Positions 23,322-36,746 are shown, numbered from the stretch's first letter. The stretch: 64,000 nucleotides of DNA from Trichoplax adhaerens (GCF_000150275.1 NW_002060955.1:1762537-1826536), one strand, 5' to 3'. Numbers and translations: made by a program. The notes: generated by a model not told the origin, from the sequence alone.

Positions 23322-24434
23322 TTAATTATCCTTGCTAGAGTCATATTGCTCAAAGACTTCACTCTTGGGTTCAGAAATGCTAACATAATCAGGCAATGGT
23401 TTCTTAGGTCCACTCTTGCCAGTGGGATCTGTTGGCAACATGATTTTGACTTTGATACCAAGTACACCTAAAAATTTTTGTCACGGATAGAGAAAAGTTT
23501 GAAGTTAGAGAAATACTACTATTTCTCACACATACGAGGCAAAGTAGTTCTATTCATTTAGCTAAGGCTTTACCTTGTCGAAGATATACGTGGCGAATAG
23601 CTGTATCGACATAATCAACACAGGGTTGACCTGTGTGAATCATTAAACCATCTACAAATTTCATAGACTTTGCACGCTGTCCACGTAATTTACCAGAGAC
23701 AACGATTTCACAGCCTTTAGCACCACTTTCCATGATGAATCTCAATACACCATAGCAAGCCCTAAAGTAATATCATAACGATTAAAGTTACCATCTGACT
23801 AATAAAAATGTCGAAAGATAGGATAATACTACTTCTAGAGTATTCATGTTGCAATAACTAAGGCTTAGCACAGGGGAAACAATGCACTAAGCTTAACTCT
23901 TCACTAGATTACTCGATAGTAGCGATTGTCATTTTTTTTACGCTTACCTTCTAACTGCTAAGCCTCCGATCAATTTGTAACGGAGAGATTCACACTGCGC
24001 GATAGCACATAAACCACGAGCAGCAACTTTTTCTGCATAGATCTATGATATCAACGACAAGAAAACACTGCAATTACGATCGTGAAATAACAGCCAGTGT
24101 AATGCTGTACAATTTTAGCCGTAACTATAACGATAATAGTTTAAGTAATTGGGCGAGCGACTGTCGTTTTTAAGTGATAGATGTACAACATTCAAGACAC
24201 TTCTTTTACCTCAACACTGTCTTCGGGGAAATTGAATCGTTTCTGAATCAGAGACATGAGCTCACGGATTCTTCTACCCTTTTCACCAAGTACATTTTGA
24301 GTACGAGTGGCAGAGATGATAATTTCAGTTCTAGTAGGGGTAACGCGAACTTCTACACCGCTATAGCCATCTTCAGCTAATTCACGGCTTAAGAAATTGT
24401 TCAGTTCAGCCCTAAAGATTCCATCAGCTACAAA
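23322..24434 (-). CDS. RPS3: Small ribosomal subunit protein S3 (uS3)
   Basis: Four exons: 24434-24210, 24042-23948, 23761-23574, 23467-23322; stop 23324-23322. They encode 217 residues, starting at FVADGIF, which is residue 11 of human RPS3. The KH domain is clear ([28 protein letters not shown]), followed by [39 protein letters not shown] and the C-terminal [21 protein letters not shown]3 sits at the mRNA entry site of the 40S subunit and has reported DNA-repair roles. The tail is shorter than in human. The short first exon (expected to encode MA-x-x-SKKRK) was not found upstream; ATG 24579-24577 starts an open frame but lacks that motif. Confidence 0.95.
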
Positions 24435-25919
24435 CTAGTACAAAAATCAAAATACCACTGTTAAAGGATGGCATAATTTCAACTTTCTACTGTTACTATT
24501 AGCTAGACTACTCGGCCTCTACTGTAACAGGCCTTAACTTGATCCTGTGCAATTCTACAGTTCGATTTAAAATAGCCATAATTTCATGTAATGTCGCGCG
24601 AATAAAGTGGTCGTTTTCATAGATACGAAATCATATCCCTATTGCATCGTCACTAAGACCATTGGCTACAGTCATAGGAGTCATTTCATTACTTAAGTAA
24701 TGAGATTACGTTTAGTAAAGAATTAAGATGAAGGTCTTACAGATAAAGTATCTAGCAATCTGTACAAACTATGGGCATCGCTTTCGCTCGTATTCATAAT
24801 AGAGCGGTAGGGAATGCACTGATGATCTACTAGTAGTACAGTCTATATAAATTTAGTAATTAAGGCAGCGCATGCAGGCATATTCGATCGATACTGGTCA
24901 ATGGGTTATTTTTGTCGATGATAATTCATCTTCAACGATGGGATACAATGTCACGCCTTGCATGTCCAGCTAGTCATGTTACTGTAAGAGCGATTCATTA
25001 TCAGAACTGTCTTCAGTAAGTCCAATTTTGGCCTATGCAGACGTTCAATTCTCTTCAGGACAAGTTTTCCTTGTCATTCTATCGTATCACTGAAATAGGA
25101 GCTATTACTCATTCCTAGTTATCAGGCTATTGGTGGGCTTCAATCGTACTCATCCAAGGAAGAGACAAGGATATTTCCAAGCGTAACGTTAGCAATTGTC
25201 AGTGATGAGAATGCGCTTTTTTAGAGTACGGCCCCGATCACTTTTTCAACGTATCTAAGCCATGACTATATCAAGTTGGATTGCTCTAGAAGACTAAAAG
25301 ATTTTTAAAAGTAGGCTAATATTAACGAGTGGCCTATTATGAAGGCCATCGACTAGCAAGACTATACCGAAATCAATCTTGTCCATCTTTGCTAACCGGA
25401 CTATGACAAAATCTACTAAGACAGTATCCATCCATGTTGATGGCTATTACTAACGCACGAGTAGAATATGGGCAATGGACATTATAATCGGATGGAAATC
25501 CGTGTTTTCTATAGTCATCCATATTCAAACACCTTCGCCATCGGTCCAATATGTACGTAAAGACATGATTGAACAATTTTTTGTTCAATTTAATGGCAAA
25601 ATAATGGAATTTCTGAATTAAAATTGGCCTACCTTTCTTTTCTTACTGATACTCGCTGCAGCCATATTCGACTTTGTTGCGAAAGATTGAGAAGAGGGCT
25701 GGCTAAAGTGCGCCTGCGCTACTTATACCCACTTGACTGTTGCCACTTGCAAGTACAGTCACTAGCAACCACGTGGGCCGTCGGCAGTGGCAGCCAGGCT
25801 GTACGTGATGTGTTGTCTGTCATACTGTTCACTGTAGTGTACGGACGCTTTGAGTCCTTTTGCTCTCACTGCTTGTGGTACTCGTGGGTAACGTTGGTAC
25901 AGTCACTGTAGTTTAGGAT
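24435..25919. other. RPS3 upstream region; no gene assigned
   Basis: Should contain the first RPS3 exon and promoter, not identified. An island of higher GC at about 25650-25900 carries an open frame (25624-25911, +) with no family resemblance or splice context, so I do not call it a gene. Confidence 0.35.
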
Positions 25920-27000
25920 GGCACTTTTTTATACCGTAAACACAGTACAGGCACTAGTCTACAGTCTAGTACACAGAGTCCAGTCATGGACTACTATAGC
26001 AGAAAGAAAGGAACACCACCCCTCGGCATTGCTTGATGAATACAAGAGTACACTGACTGAGTACAGTATGTATGCAGTGAAGAAGGCATGTTAACATAGG
26101 GAAAGGTGATTCTTCAGTAAGAGTGAAAAGAAAAAAATGAACAGAAACTTGACTAGTAAAGCATACAGTATCCTGTAGTATGCAACGTGGTACTCCATGC
26201 TGAAGATCATAAAGGAAAAATTGCAATCAGTAAATGATTTTTCTTTCTTTCTTTGGCCTCAGTCAAGTGGACAGCAAAGATCATCATCGATGCTGTCCAG
26301 TTAGACCTGACAGTCCAGTACAGTACACAGAGTACAGTACACTGTACAGTACAGTACTCCTGTATGGACAGATGGACTACTAGAAATTACTTCCAGTACA
26401 GTACAATATAGTACTGTACTGTATAGTGTACAGTACAGTACTGTACAGTATAAGTGCCCATACGCAAGTACTGTACACTAGTGTACAGTGTACACTAATT
26501 CTGTAAGGACAGACGGACTACTAGAAATTACTTCCAGTTACAGTACTGAGTACACTAATTCTGTATGGACAGATGGACTGCTAGAAATTACTTTAAGTAC
26601 AGTACTGTACACTAATTACAGTACAGTATGTACGTATGGATAGATGGACTACGGTACTAGAAATTACTTCCAGTACTGTACACTGTACACTGTTCAGTCC
26701 AGTAATTCTGTATGGACAGATGGACGAAAAGAAATTACTTCAAGTACAGTACAGTGTACACTAATTACAGTACAGTATAGTATACAATCACTATATAGTT
26801 CTGTACTGTATGTAGCTGAATTGATGCCAAAATTTCCAAATTATTCTGTAACATTAGTATAGTATACTGGCTGTACACTATTTACAGTATATATGGACAG
26901 ATGGACTACTAGAAATTACTTCCAGTACAGTACAGTACAGTAATTCTGTATGGACAGATGGACTACTAGAAGTTACTTCCAGTACTGTAGCCTGCCAAGG
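25920..27000. repeat. Second GTACAGTAC-rich tandem array
   Basis: A unit containing TATGGACAGATGGACTACT and then AGAAATTACTTCCAGTAC recurs at about 26361, 26502, 26562, 26631, 26709, 26888 and 26947, separated by runs of GTACAGTAC/GTACTGTAC/TGTACACT. Spacing is irregular (about 60-180 bases) because the GTAC runs vary in length. The unit differs from that of the 9-10.4 kb array; only the palindromic filler is shared. Confidence 0.85.
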
Positions 27001-29419
27001 ATGCAGAACGGACCATTCGGACAGACAGCCGCTAACATGGTGGAAATAAATTGAATTGAAACAATGCCCCTTACCACTTGCGTTCCATCTTATACTCCAA
27101 TACAGTGATCAAGCGTTCAAGGAATGATCGAGAATTGAATCAGTTTAGAGTCAATACATTTTCCACTCTATTCTACTCTAGCATGCCATGATGCTGTGCA
27201 GTGTACAGTATATGTCATACATAGCCAAGACTATTCCATTGGTGTACATTTCAGTAATTTCAAATTTCGTTCATCGATTATATACTGTATACAGGATGTT
27301 GATTTCCATAAATACCAGAAGGACGGAATATAAAATAAATAAATGAATAAGTAAAAAATAAAAGGAAGAAATTCTTCTATACATCAATATCTACTGTATG
27401 TTGAGGCTATTGTTGTTTTGGAGACAAGTGAAATCACCACAGCACGGTAGTGCTGTATCCTTTCCAGCACAAGTTCTCAATGCCAGTACAGTATTGCCCA
27501 TTTTCAGGTATTTCGCCTTATGCCATCATCCAGCTCCCACTTATATCGCATTTCTGTCAATTCAAAGTCGTGCCTTAGTCATTCTCTCTTGTAACTCTTT
27601 AACCATTTAAAAAAAAATGGTTTAACTCAAGTGATTCTTAGGAAATCACAGACAAGAACTGCAATCAAGAATGCAACTGTCAGATAGGTTGACCAGTTTA
27701 CATCTTGCGTCATCTCCTACACTTATATTATGAGCGTTTCTTCAATGAATCATGGATATGGCGACACTCTAATCGCTATCACAAGACACTTTAGGTATCC
27801 AACTTTCTACTACTGTATCCAATGATGGATAACGGGGATACGCTTCGGTTGGATCCTCAATGCTTTCCATGATTTGATGGAAGCAATTGTATCAACCTCG
27901 AATATATATTAAAGCCAAGTTGTCCAGGACCTCATTCGATACTAAAACAATATTGCAATTTTCAATTAGCGATCGTCTCGTATATTGCGTTTTTCTCCAT
28001 TTTACAATATTCAGTATTAACCATAACTGAGAATTTATCCATATACGTTATACCCGATATGTAGTAATAGTACTCTACAGCAGTGGAATACCTTCGGTTT
28101 CTTCTATCCGTTCGAAACTCAGACACATACGTATACAGTATTACAAAAAAAAAAAATAGACCATAAGCTGCTATATCGAACAGAGTAACTGCGGATTATT
28201 GATAGATAGATAAATTCTCTCCATGATTATAAATGGTCTAAGCAATCTCCAAATTAAATCAATTTCATAATAACACCGGATGAACAGGGAATAATTATTA
28301 TTAAAGAGAGAATCTTAGCGTCCCGTTGAAAAACTACCAAATTAAAAATAGATTAGAATGATAAAGTCTGCAGTACACAGCGTTCAATGTTGTGCTAGTT
28401 CTTGATTGTTGAGAAGAAAAATATCCTGACGTATTATTATAAATTCTGTCTTCAATGTCTTCTCTGATCAATAACTTTTAATTATAGTAGTCCCTGCTAA
28501 AAGTATCCAAATAGAAAGAGTAGGTATGATTTCTAAATCGAAGTAGGAAAAAAGCAACCGTGGAATTGTCAATAAAACAGTGAGTCAATCAGATGTATAG
28601 CACTTTCTATAATCCGTATTTATTGTAAATTAAAAAAATTGATAAAGTAATAGTGAAAGATAGCGTAATCGATTATGATAAAGGTAAAGTAAAAAAGGAA
28701 TAAAATAGTCGACAGAACTCAAGGAAATCAATACAATCTGAGTCCAGTCATACCGGTACAATATATGTGCTCTAAATATAGTTCAGTTGCAAACGTGTTA
28801 AATGAATCAATAGCAATCCATTTTCTAGCATCGCGTTGACTTGGAAAGGCAATATCATTACCCCACCGGCAGATGAAATTAGACAAGGTAATTATTTCAA
28901 GTCGATATAATTGCCATGATCACCTGATAACTTTGCTATTGATCATTGAAGAATTCATTTTGTTTTGTTCCTATGGTGTTGGCGAATGGAATTAATCAAT
29001 TCCATGCTCAAAAACAGTATCGTCAAATTGAATCATGCCTATTAAAATAAAGAGATAAAAGCTAGAGCGTACAGTATTAAGCTAGTAGCAAAAATCAATG
29101 CTTTCTATTTGATCAAAGCATTAGATAAGAAACAATCGCAATTGATATTCTTTCACGCTCATTCGATCGAACAAAATAAACATCAAAATCTTATCTATTC
29201 ATTGACTTGTTTCGTTAAGATGATGAATAAACAAGTCTACATTTAGACATCATTCCAATCGATCAGTTACTTTGTTTCAATCCTTTCTGTCATTTTTTCG
29301 CAATCGATCGCCATCGTCGACAGATCGATTCAGCATTTTCCTTGTAAATAGGCTGTTAACGCTAGGAAATTGTTCACGTAAGGATAAAATTCTGTCTTGC
29401 TTCCCTTTCGTATTTTATC
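27001..29419. other. Gene-poor AT-rich spacer
   Basis: No exon, RNA gene or element recognised on either strand. A short inverted repeat, AACCATTT...AAATGGTT, lies near 27600, and there are several A-runs. The open frame 27398-27610 is unsupported. Confidence 0.4.
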
Positions 29420-30080
29420 GTCAATGATTCTCCACCATCCTTGGTTAATTAATGATCCTTTCTAATCTATTCGCTGATAACGATATATCAAAATCAATTT
29501 AATATTGGCAACGTATGTATCTTTAGTATAACTAATCGAATAAAAAACCATCATTATTGGTATGAGTTAATCAATTTACAACAGGAATACGTGCAGAATT
29601 TAAAATATCAATAATCGTCTTGTTGACCAGATAGATTAATATTGTATAGCAAATGATTCTTGACAATAGTTGGTTAATGATTACTTCTATTTTAGTCGTC
29701 GATAGCGATAGATCAGAAAGCTATTTTACTTTTTTGCAACGTATGGTTTCTTTAGCATGAATAATCAAATAAGAATAGATCGTTATTATCAAAAGTTAAT
29801 CAGCTTTGAACTAGAATACGCATAGAAATTAAAATAGAGAATATCATCTTGTTTAATAGGTTGATTAATCTTTCATCATAAAATAATTTTCAACAATCCT
29901 CATTTATTATTATTTCTTATGTAGTCGCAGATAATAATGTATTTATAATTTACTTTATGCTAGCAGCTTAGACATCATCAGAACTAATAATCGAATAAGA
30001 ATCGCTAATCATTGCCATGAGTTAATCTATCTTAAACTGTAAAGTGCTAAATAAAATACGTGTAGAATTGAAGATGAACT
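29420..30080. repeat. Diverged tandem array, period about 228 bases, three copies
   Basis: Landmarks recur in order: ACGTATGTATCTTTAG near 29511 and ACGTATGGTTTCTTTAG near 29739; the AATCGAATAAG-type word and GAGTTAATC in all three copies; ATACGTG-x-AGAATT near 29588, 29815 and 30056. Copies differ at many positions, so the duplication is old. No open frame is conserved between copies. Confidence 0.75.
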
Positions 30081-31611
30081 TCGATATAGGACCAATGAAT
30101 ACCTGATTCAAAATTTTCTAATCATATATTTCATGATTGGCAAGGAATTGAGGTTTTCGTCAACAGCAATCCTAGACCTATCACATCGCTTGACGACCCT
30201 TTCCGTTCTCCAAGTCCAATTAACTTACTAATGAAATAGTTGTTATCGCCAAGAAAAGCATCCAAAATCAACAAAGTAGCCCATTGATCAAAGTGTATAC
30301 AGCAAGTGAGTAATGAAAAAAGTTTTATCGTGTTAATAAAGTGAAAGTAATCATTCATTTCATAATTCTGGACACATTGTTACTTTATGTTGAATTGAAG
30401 CTAAATATAAATATCCACCTTGGCATCTCCATGGATAATTAACCAATATCGTAAAGTATCTAATTTATTACAATTCTTAGCATTTTGATGAAACGTCATG
30501 ATATCATTGATTAATGATAGTGTTTCATCAATAATACAACACTATACTTCATCGGGTATTTGAAAGGGGAAAGATGCTATCATGATTTTATTATCTATAC
30601 TATTTTTGTAACTTAAATCTTCTGTTCTTTCATTTGATATTGGTAATGGTTGAGTAATTTTTATAATCTCCATTTTGGCGATAATTCAATTCATAGCTAA
30701 AAAGATTGAAATGTAATCGTGATAGAAACAATATCACTGTCCTAGTTAAACTTTAAAAGGAATAAATACTTTATCAATCTTTGTTTTACTATGATTGAAC
30801 GCTTGAATCAATTTTGGATTGATCCCATATTCAATGATTGGCCTAAACATTTATCCTTGAACATTGAATATACTATCTTTAAAGCAAGACCACATCATTG
30901 ATGCATCTCATAACTAAGTTACAAGTTGAACTAGCAAGAACAGTTTAATCAAGTACCACACTATTTCCTCTTTCAGTTTTTCTCGCCTTTTTCTTTTCTT
31001 TTTTATCGTCATTTAAAGTCAGTGCTAAATAATCTGAAGAATACTCTTGAATATCACCTCTTACTTGCCCGCTTCAGTTCTATTTGTCTGATTTATTTTA
31101 ACGTCCAATCTCCTTACCTTGAACTTCTAAAGTCATTAATTTATCTACAAATGTTGATTGGATTCTATCATAACAGCAAGTAAATTACCGTTGATATTAC
31201 AATATTTGTATAGTTAATCTTTGGTAGGCACGGAAAGAGTGAGTTTGTATTAATACTAAATTTATTTAATTCTTATTGTATTATTTCCCTATTAAATTTT
31301 ATAGCTAATCACTGTTTATCTTGCCAATCAATTCAAGCAATCATATGATCACAGTATCAAGGCAGGAAAGAGGTATGGTAGGCAATGTAAAGTATTAATT
31401 AATCAAGAAAATGTTAGTCGTCCTAATTATTTGAATTTTTTTCTATAACAATAGAAGGTACTATTTAATAGGTAGGAATACGAAGTATTTATTTCAAAAT
31501 TGAATCATTTATCCTTATAAAGTGAATAGCAACGCATATTTATCAGTTAATAGTTTGTCTCAATATATTTTAAAGCGTACGAAGAAATTCTTAGCGTTAA
31601 TAAATCTCGTT
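30081..31611. other. AT-rich spacer upstream of arrestin-domain gene A
   Basis: Contains the presumed 5' flank of the gene at 31612. The open frame 30131-30358 (-) has no support. Nothing else recognised. Confidence 0.35.
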
Positions 31612-34600
31612 ATGGGCATTTCTTATAGCAACAACGATATGGTAAATAACAATCCTGCATTAGAAGAATTTCGTATTGAACTTACTGATAATCGAAGTAG
31701 TTATCGAAATGGACAAATACTATCTGGTGTCGTTACCATTCAGCCCAAGGAGCAGTGGCAGGCTAAGCAAATATGGATTGAAATTGTCGGGGTAGGCCAT
31801 TCAAGGATTCGAGCTTTGCAGGCTTTCCGAAAGAGAAAGACGGCATCTTTAGCTAGAATGGGTAGTATAACTGGTTTCTTAGAAGAAACAGAAACTTATT
31901 TTAAGCAGAAAAAAGTTCTATGGGGCAAAGAAGGTATAGCATTGTTTTAAATTTGTAGAATTTATTCTAGCGTAAGCGGATACTTTGAATACGAGATATT
32001 CAATTATTTTTTCTTTTCTTTTGTGATTGTACGGCCATTTCTTTCAAATTTGACTATTATTAATGTTCAACAAACTTTGATTTATATCAACGATAGCTTG
32101 TGGCGATTGCCCTTGCTGTTTAAATTCAGATTTTAGCCCAAAACAATTAACTGCTCTATCCCTACGAAGGCATCGATTCCCATTTAGTTTTATGATTACT
32201 GGCGATCAATTACCTTCCTCTTTTGAAAATAATCATTGCTATATACGTTATTCATTGCAAGCTTGTATTGAAAAATTGAATGAAATAGATCATTCTGCTA
32301 GTAGAGTTTTTACACTATTGGAGAATAGTGATGTGAATCGTTCAGAATATAAGGTATGGCCATTTTCAAGCAATTTACATCACCTAGGAAATCAATCTGT
32401 TTTAACATGCAGTTCCGTGATGATTACTAAAAAATGGATCACATCTCATGTCGGTGTTGATTCCTATTCTAGATGCCTCCACCAATCTTTGAGAAAGAAA
32501 CTTACTTTCGTTGTTACAATTGTCGTTCTGGTCCATTGCGATTATTTGCAAATATTGACCATAGTGGCTATGTTCCTGGTGATACCCTTAATCTTGACGT
32601 AACCATCGAGAATTCTACCGATGCAACTGTCGATCGGATGAATGCTTCTTTAATGCAGTGCATTACTATTAAGGCTCAGAATGGTTACCAAAATGAGCGA
32701 AGAACTTGTGTTTCTGTTCAGGATGAAGAATCGGTTCGGCCTGGAGATGTTAAAAGGTGGGCCAATAAATCTATCATCATTCCAAATCTTACACCTACCA
32801 TTCGCAGCAGTGGCGTTATTAAATTGGATTATTTATTAGAGGTTGGTATTTATTTCTGGGCATTTTAGTCGATTTTATCCTACTATTCGCAACAGTAGTA
32901 TTGACTAAAGTGAGTTAATTATTTCGAGTTGGAGTTAATTTCTATGATTTTTAGTTGATTTTATCCTACTATTTGCATCAGCAGTATTGTCTAAAGTGAG
33001 TTAGTTATTTCGGGTGGGAGTTAATTTCTGCAGTTTTCTAGTTGACTTTATCCTGCCATTCGTAATAGCACAGTATAGTATTATTGTAGTATTCAACTGG
33101 GTTGATTATATGAAAATTGTATTACTTTCTGCCAATTTTAGTCGCAGAATTACAGTATTGATTGTAATTGAATTGATTATTTGAGCATGATGTTATTTTA
33201 TGGAATTCTAGTTACAAAAGTACAGTGAAAGCTGGGTTACTTTTTCCAAAAGGGTTCATTTATGAAATTTCTAGTTAATTTTTACTTACCGTCCTCAGCA
33301 GTAGTATTACAGTTTTGAAACCGGGTTGGGTTTTAGAAGAGAGTGTTTTTTCCACAATTTCTAGTTGATTTCAACTACCATCCACAACAGCAGTGTTAGA
33401 GTTTTCTATTGAACTGACGATTATAGGATAATGCTCATTAGTGAAAGTTCTAGTTGATTTCACCTACCTTCTCCAGTAGCAGAATTCGAATGTTAAATTA
33501 GATTAGCTATGAGAGGATGATGTTCATATCTCTAATTTCTAACTGAATTCATTTCTAAAATTGCTATTATATCGGGTTAATTATTATCTACGTGTGTATA
33601 ATTATCCAGATGCTCAATATCGTTATCTTTTGTTGACAAGCTACATGCCTATAAATATATAAATTAGCCTTAGTAGTTATTTTGGGTTAAGTCATAGAGG
33701 TCAATAATGTCTATGGACTCAGTATAAAAATATAGAATACTATCCTACATGAAATTATAAATTTCATGAGTTTGTGATAACTGTTTGTAGTGCAGTCCAG
33801 TGGAATGATTTTAACTAGTAAATACTGTGTAATAGTTATTATTCAATTAAAAACTAACGGGTTATAAATCGAATCCAGACATAGAATCCAAAAATACTTG
33901 CTTGTTAATTTGATTTGGACCAAATATCGCATGACCTTAGTCTCTAACAATAACTACGGAAACCATGACAGCTTGTTGTTTGACTTTATATGTGAAAGTT
34001 TAATGATGTGCAAAGCTACTCTTGCGAGATTATAGAATAGTGAGAACGTTGATAGTTCAATTCACTTGCCGCAATTTAGCTAACTGTAAAGTAGATTTAG
34101 ACTGACGATTATCTAATTAGATCCCTAAAAATGAAACGATTTCAACTTTTAGTCTCCTTTGTCCACTCGATTAGATTCATTATTCAATGATAAAAAATGT
34201 TTGAGAAATCGATTATTAACATGATATAAATTAGTAATGATATGCCTCATTTATTACATTTCTAGATCGCTGTAGCTGTGAAGAACAAAAATTTAATTAC
34301 AGCAACATTTCCAATTGTTATTGGTACACCGGGTATAAATGAATTAGAAAAGGAAGATTCCGTTTCGTCTGGTAAGTAAAATAAATAATATCCATTCTGT
34401 ATTTGCGCCTTAGTTGAATCTATTCATGACCATAACGACCTTGTTATTGAAGTAGCAATTGTTACTAGCTATAATTAATTGCATGATTTTCATTATCGGC
34501 TATTGATTTTCATTCTAGTAGGTAGAATAGCAATTCCAAATTCATCGCTAAGCCAAGATAAGATAGATACAGCCAAGAGTAGCGGCAATGTCATCCGTAG

Positions 34601-34673
34601 AAATATTAACGGGGAACAAGCATTAAGCGACCGTTGTCCAAGAATACTTATTAGTATAGAGAGCACAGTATAA
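31612..34673 (+). CDS. Arrestin-domain-containing protein (alpha-arrestin) A
   Basis: Five exons: 31612-31933, 32097-32353, 32473-32841, 34266-34371, 34522-34673; phases 1,0,0,1; 401 residues. Residues about 15-190 match the arrestin N domain (IQPKEQWQAKQIWIEIVG; FMITGDQLPSSFE; CYIRYSLQA) and about 193-350 the arrestin C domain (CYNCRSGPL, GYVPGDTL, IPNLTPTIRSSG, then TFPIVIGTPG). Alpha-arrestins are adaptors in receptor trafficking and ubiquitination. The PPxY motifs that recruit NEDD4-type ligases in vertebrate members are absent; the protein ends in ESTV, a class I PDZ-ligand form. The ATG at 31639 is an alternative start and aligns better with gene B. Gene B downstream is a tandem paralog. 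Intron 3 contains a repeat array derived from the end of exon 3. Confidence 0.85.
32790..33560 (+). repeat. Intronic minisatellite derived from the end of exon 3 of arrestin gene A
   Basis: The last 50 or so bases of exon 3 (from CCTACCATTCGCAGCAGTGG at about 32792) plus the start of the intron form the first unit. Copies follow from about 32877, 32963, 33049 and more degenerate ones to about 33550, with a period of 80-95 bases. Shared words are ACTATTCGCA-x-CAGTAGTATTG, GGGTTAATTATTT, and TTTCTAGTTGATTTTATCC at the joins. About eight copies. The true donor at 32842 is the first of the series. Confidence 0.75.
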
Positions 34674-36746
34674 GTAATTTAAAACATAGTAGTCAGAGAA
34701 GGATTAGAATAAGTTTCTTCCCCTCTTTCTTTCCTAGAACTTAGAAGTATTATATTGACAGCAGATAATGGAATAGATAATAGTTCTAGGATCAGTAAGT
34801 GTATTGACGATTCTGTACCATAAATTAATCTTTTAAATTGATTTCAATTCCATTGTAAGACTTTGCTTATTCTTGTAATATAAAAGTTAATAAATAACAA
34901 TATACCCAAGTTGGGTGAAATACATTGATCTGATTGTGAATGACTAATGGTCTCAACTTGAAAGTGTAATTTATATGAAGATCCAGCATAGAGCCAGTTT
35001 ACAATCCTTTTCAGCCAAGCACTTCAGTTTCTCTCTCATCAAGTATCTCATGAATAACATTTATGACCGATTGCATGGATTAAAGTTAGCGTACTCGCAA
35101 TGTATCTTATGTCTGCAGATATAGTTGTTATGACTAGTTAAGCCTTGAAATTTGTATAAATTGTTAAAATTATTTCAAGCATGTTATTATTGAGTAGGAC
35201 ATGTTTTAATTTTGCCTATACTGTATGTATGCGTGTACCGTTGATTCTGAACACATGTTCTTGGTTGCTTATGCTTTTACCGTCTTTTGAAGCATCTCAC
35301 CAAGGCATAAGATGGTATTGGCAGTTCACAATTCGATTCTGAGAATGTATCTTATATATCTACCAGCATCATTGCCACCGTTCATTAAGCTTAGGCATGG
35401 ATCGTGGATCGCAAAGTTATTTGAAGTAGGTTATTACAAAACAGAAGGTCTTATAGGTTTGCTTAAATTTTTACCGTCTTTTAAAGTATTTTATTAAGGT
35501 ATAAGATGGATTGACGAACTAGAAATGTTAAGCGTTGGAACTTATAATGGATCGTAAAGTTATCTAAAGAGTGTTATCATAGACTGAAACATGTCCCAAG
35601 TGTAGATTCTAATAACACTATTCGCGCTATCTTTTGCTTCCTTTTTAATGAAGGTGCTTTATTAAAGCATAAGATAGCATTAGCGATTTAGAATCAGGAT
35701 TCTGGATCATATCCCTGTTAACATACATTGCCAAAGCTTGCTAAGAGTTGGCGTTAATACTGTAAAGCTTTTTAACGTGTATTATTATAAAATAGAAAGT
35801 ATTGCAGGTTTACGACTCGTAGTTCAATTTTAACGGAAGTGTCTAATTAAAGCAAAGGATGGTATTAGTAGTTTAGAATCAGAATTCTGGAAATAAATTT
35901 TAAAGCTATTAAGCGTAGTTGCCATGCTAGTTAACTGTAGGTATTTATAGCGAATTTTATGATTGTTCGATGTATGCTGTTTTGATTAAATAGAAAATTT
36001 TTCCACACTAGATTTAATTTTTACCTCGTAATTGATCTCACGAAGGCCTAAGAAGATGTGTATTTTTCTCGTTTGCAATTAGAATTCTGGAAAGATACCT
36101 TGTATTTGTTACCCTTAACTTAGTATACCTGTCACGATTAGCCAAACGTAGGCATTGATGGCGAATCTTCGAGTTGTTTGAAGTATGGAGTTATTACTAT
36201 TAAATATTGTCGCTGTTTTCATGAATCTATCCAATAATTAAATGTATAATTTTCAAACTATGGAGTAGCAAGAACTTTATGTCTTAAAAAGCAATCACCG
36301 TTTCCAACTTTCTGTGGAACTTTATCGAAAGATGGACAATTCTGATCTCTTCTTATATCTTAAATTGTTTAATACCATATAGAACCAGGTTGAAGCTTCT
36401 TATTAACACTAAATAATGCTATAAAACTATATCAACGAGTAGATAAATAGCTTTAGCCAGACTTTCAAAAACTGTTATCCCTATATTTCCATCTATAGAC
36501 TTTTATATGACGAGAAAAATGGCTCGTTTCAACCCTTCAGAATATTTATTCTATGGTCAATCATTATTGCCATATTTAATCATGGAGAAATGATCCAAAC
36601 GACTTCATCTCTCTTCTCGCCAAATATGTCAATAGAGTAAAATTCAAGTCGAGTTATTTTACGCAGTGTTTCACATCAATAATATAATCCTTGCGAAGAT
36701 TACTCCCAATTCAGCAAGGCGAGATTGGAAACGATTATATATTATC
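34674..36746. other. Spacer between the two arrestin-domain genes
   Basis: About 2 kb without exons that I can support. Its middle part is a diverged tandem array (separate entry). The open frame 35312-35497 lies inside that array and is not conserved between copies. Confidence 0.45.
35270..36210. repeat. Diverged tandem array, period about 185 bases
   Basis: The landmark (A)GCATAAGATGGTATTGG and its variants recur near 35304, 35500, 35672, 35853 and 36047. It is accompanied by a preceding TTTTTACCGTCTTTT-like word and a following CAGAATTCTGGA / GATCGTAAAGTTAT segment. About five copies, heavily diverged. It lies between two tandem paralogous genes. Confidence 0.65.

Noticed and set aside
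25624-25911. 95-residue frame in a GC-richer island
   Set aside because: No recognised motif, no splice partners; composition alone is not enough to call a gene.
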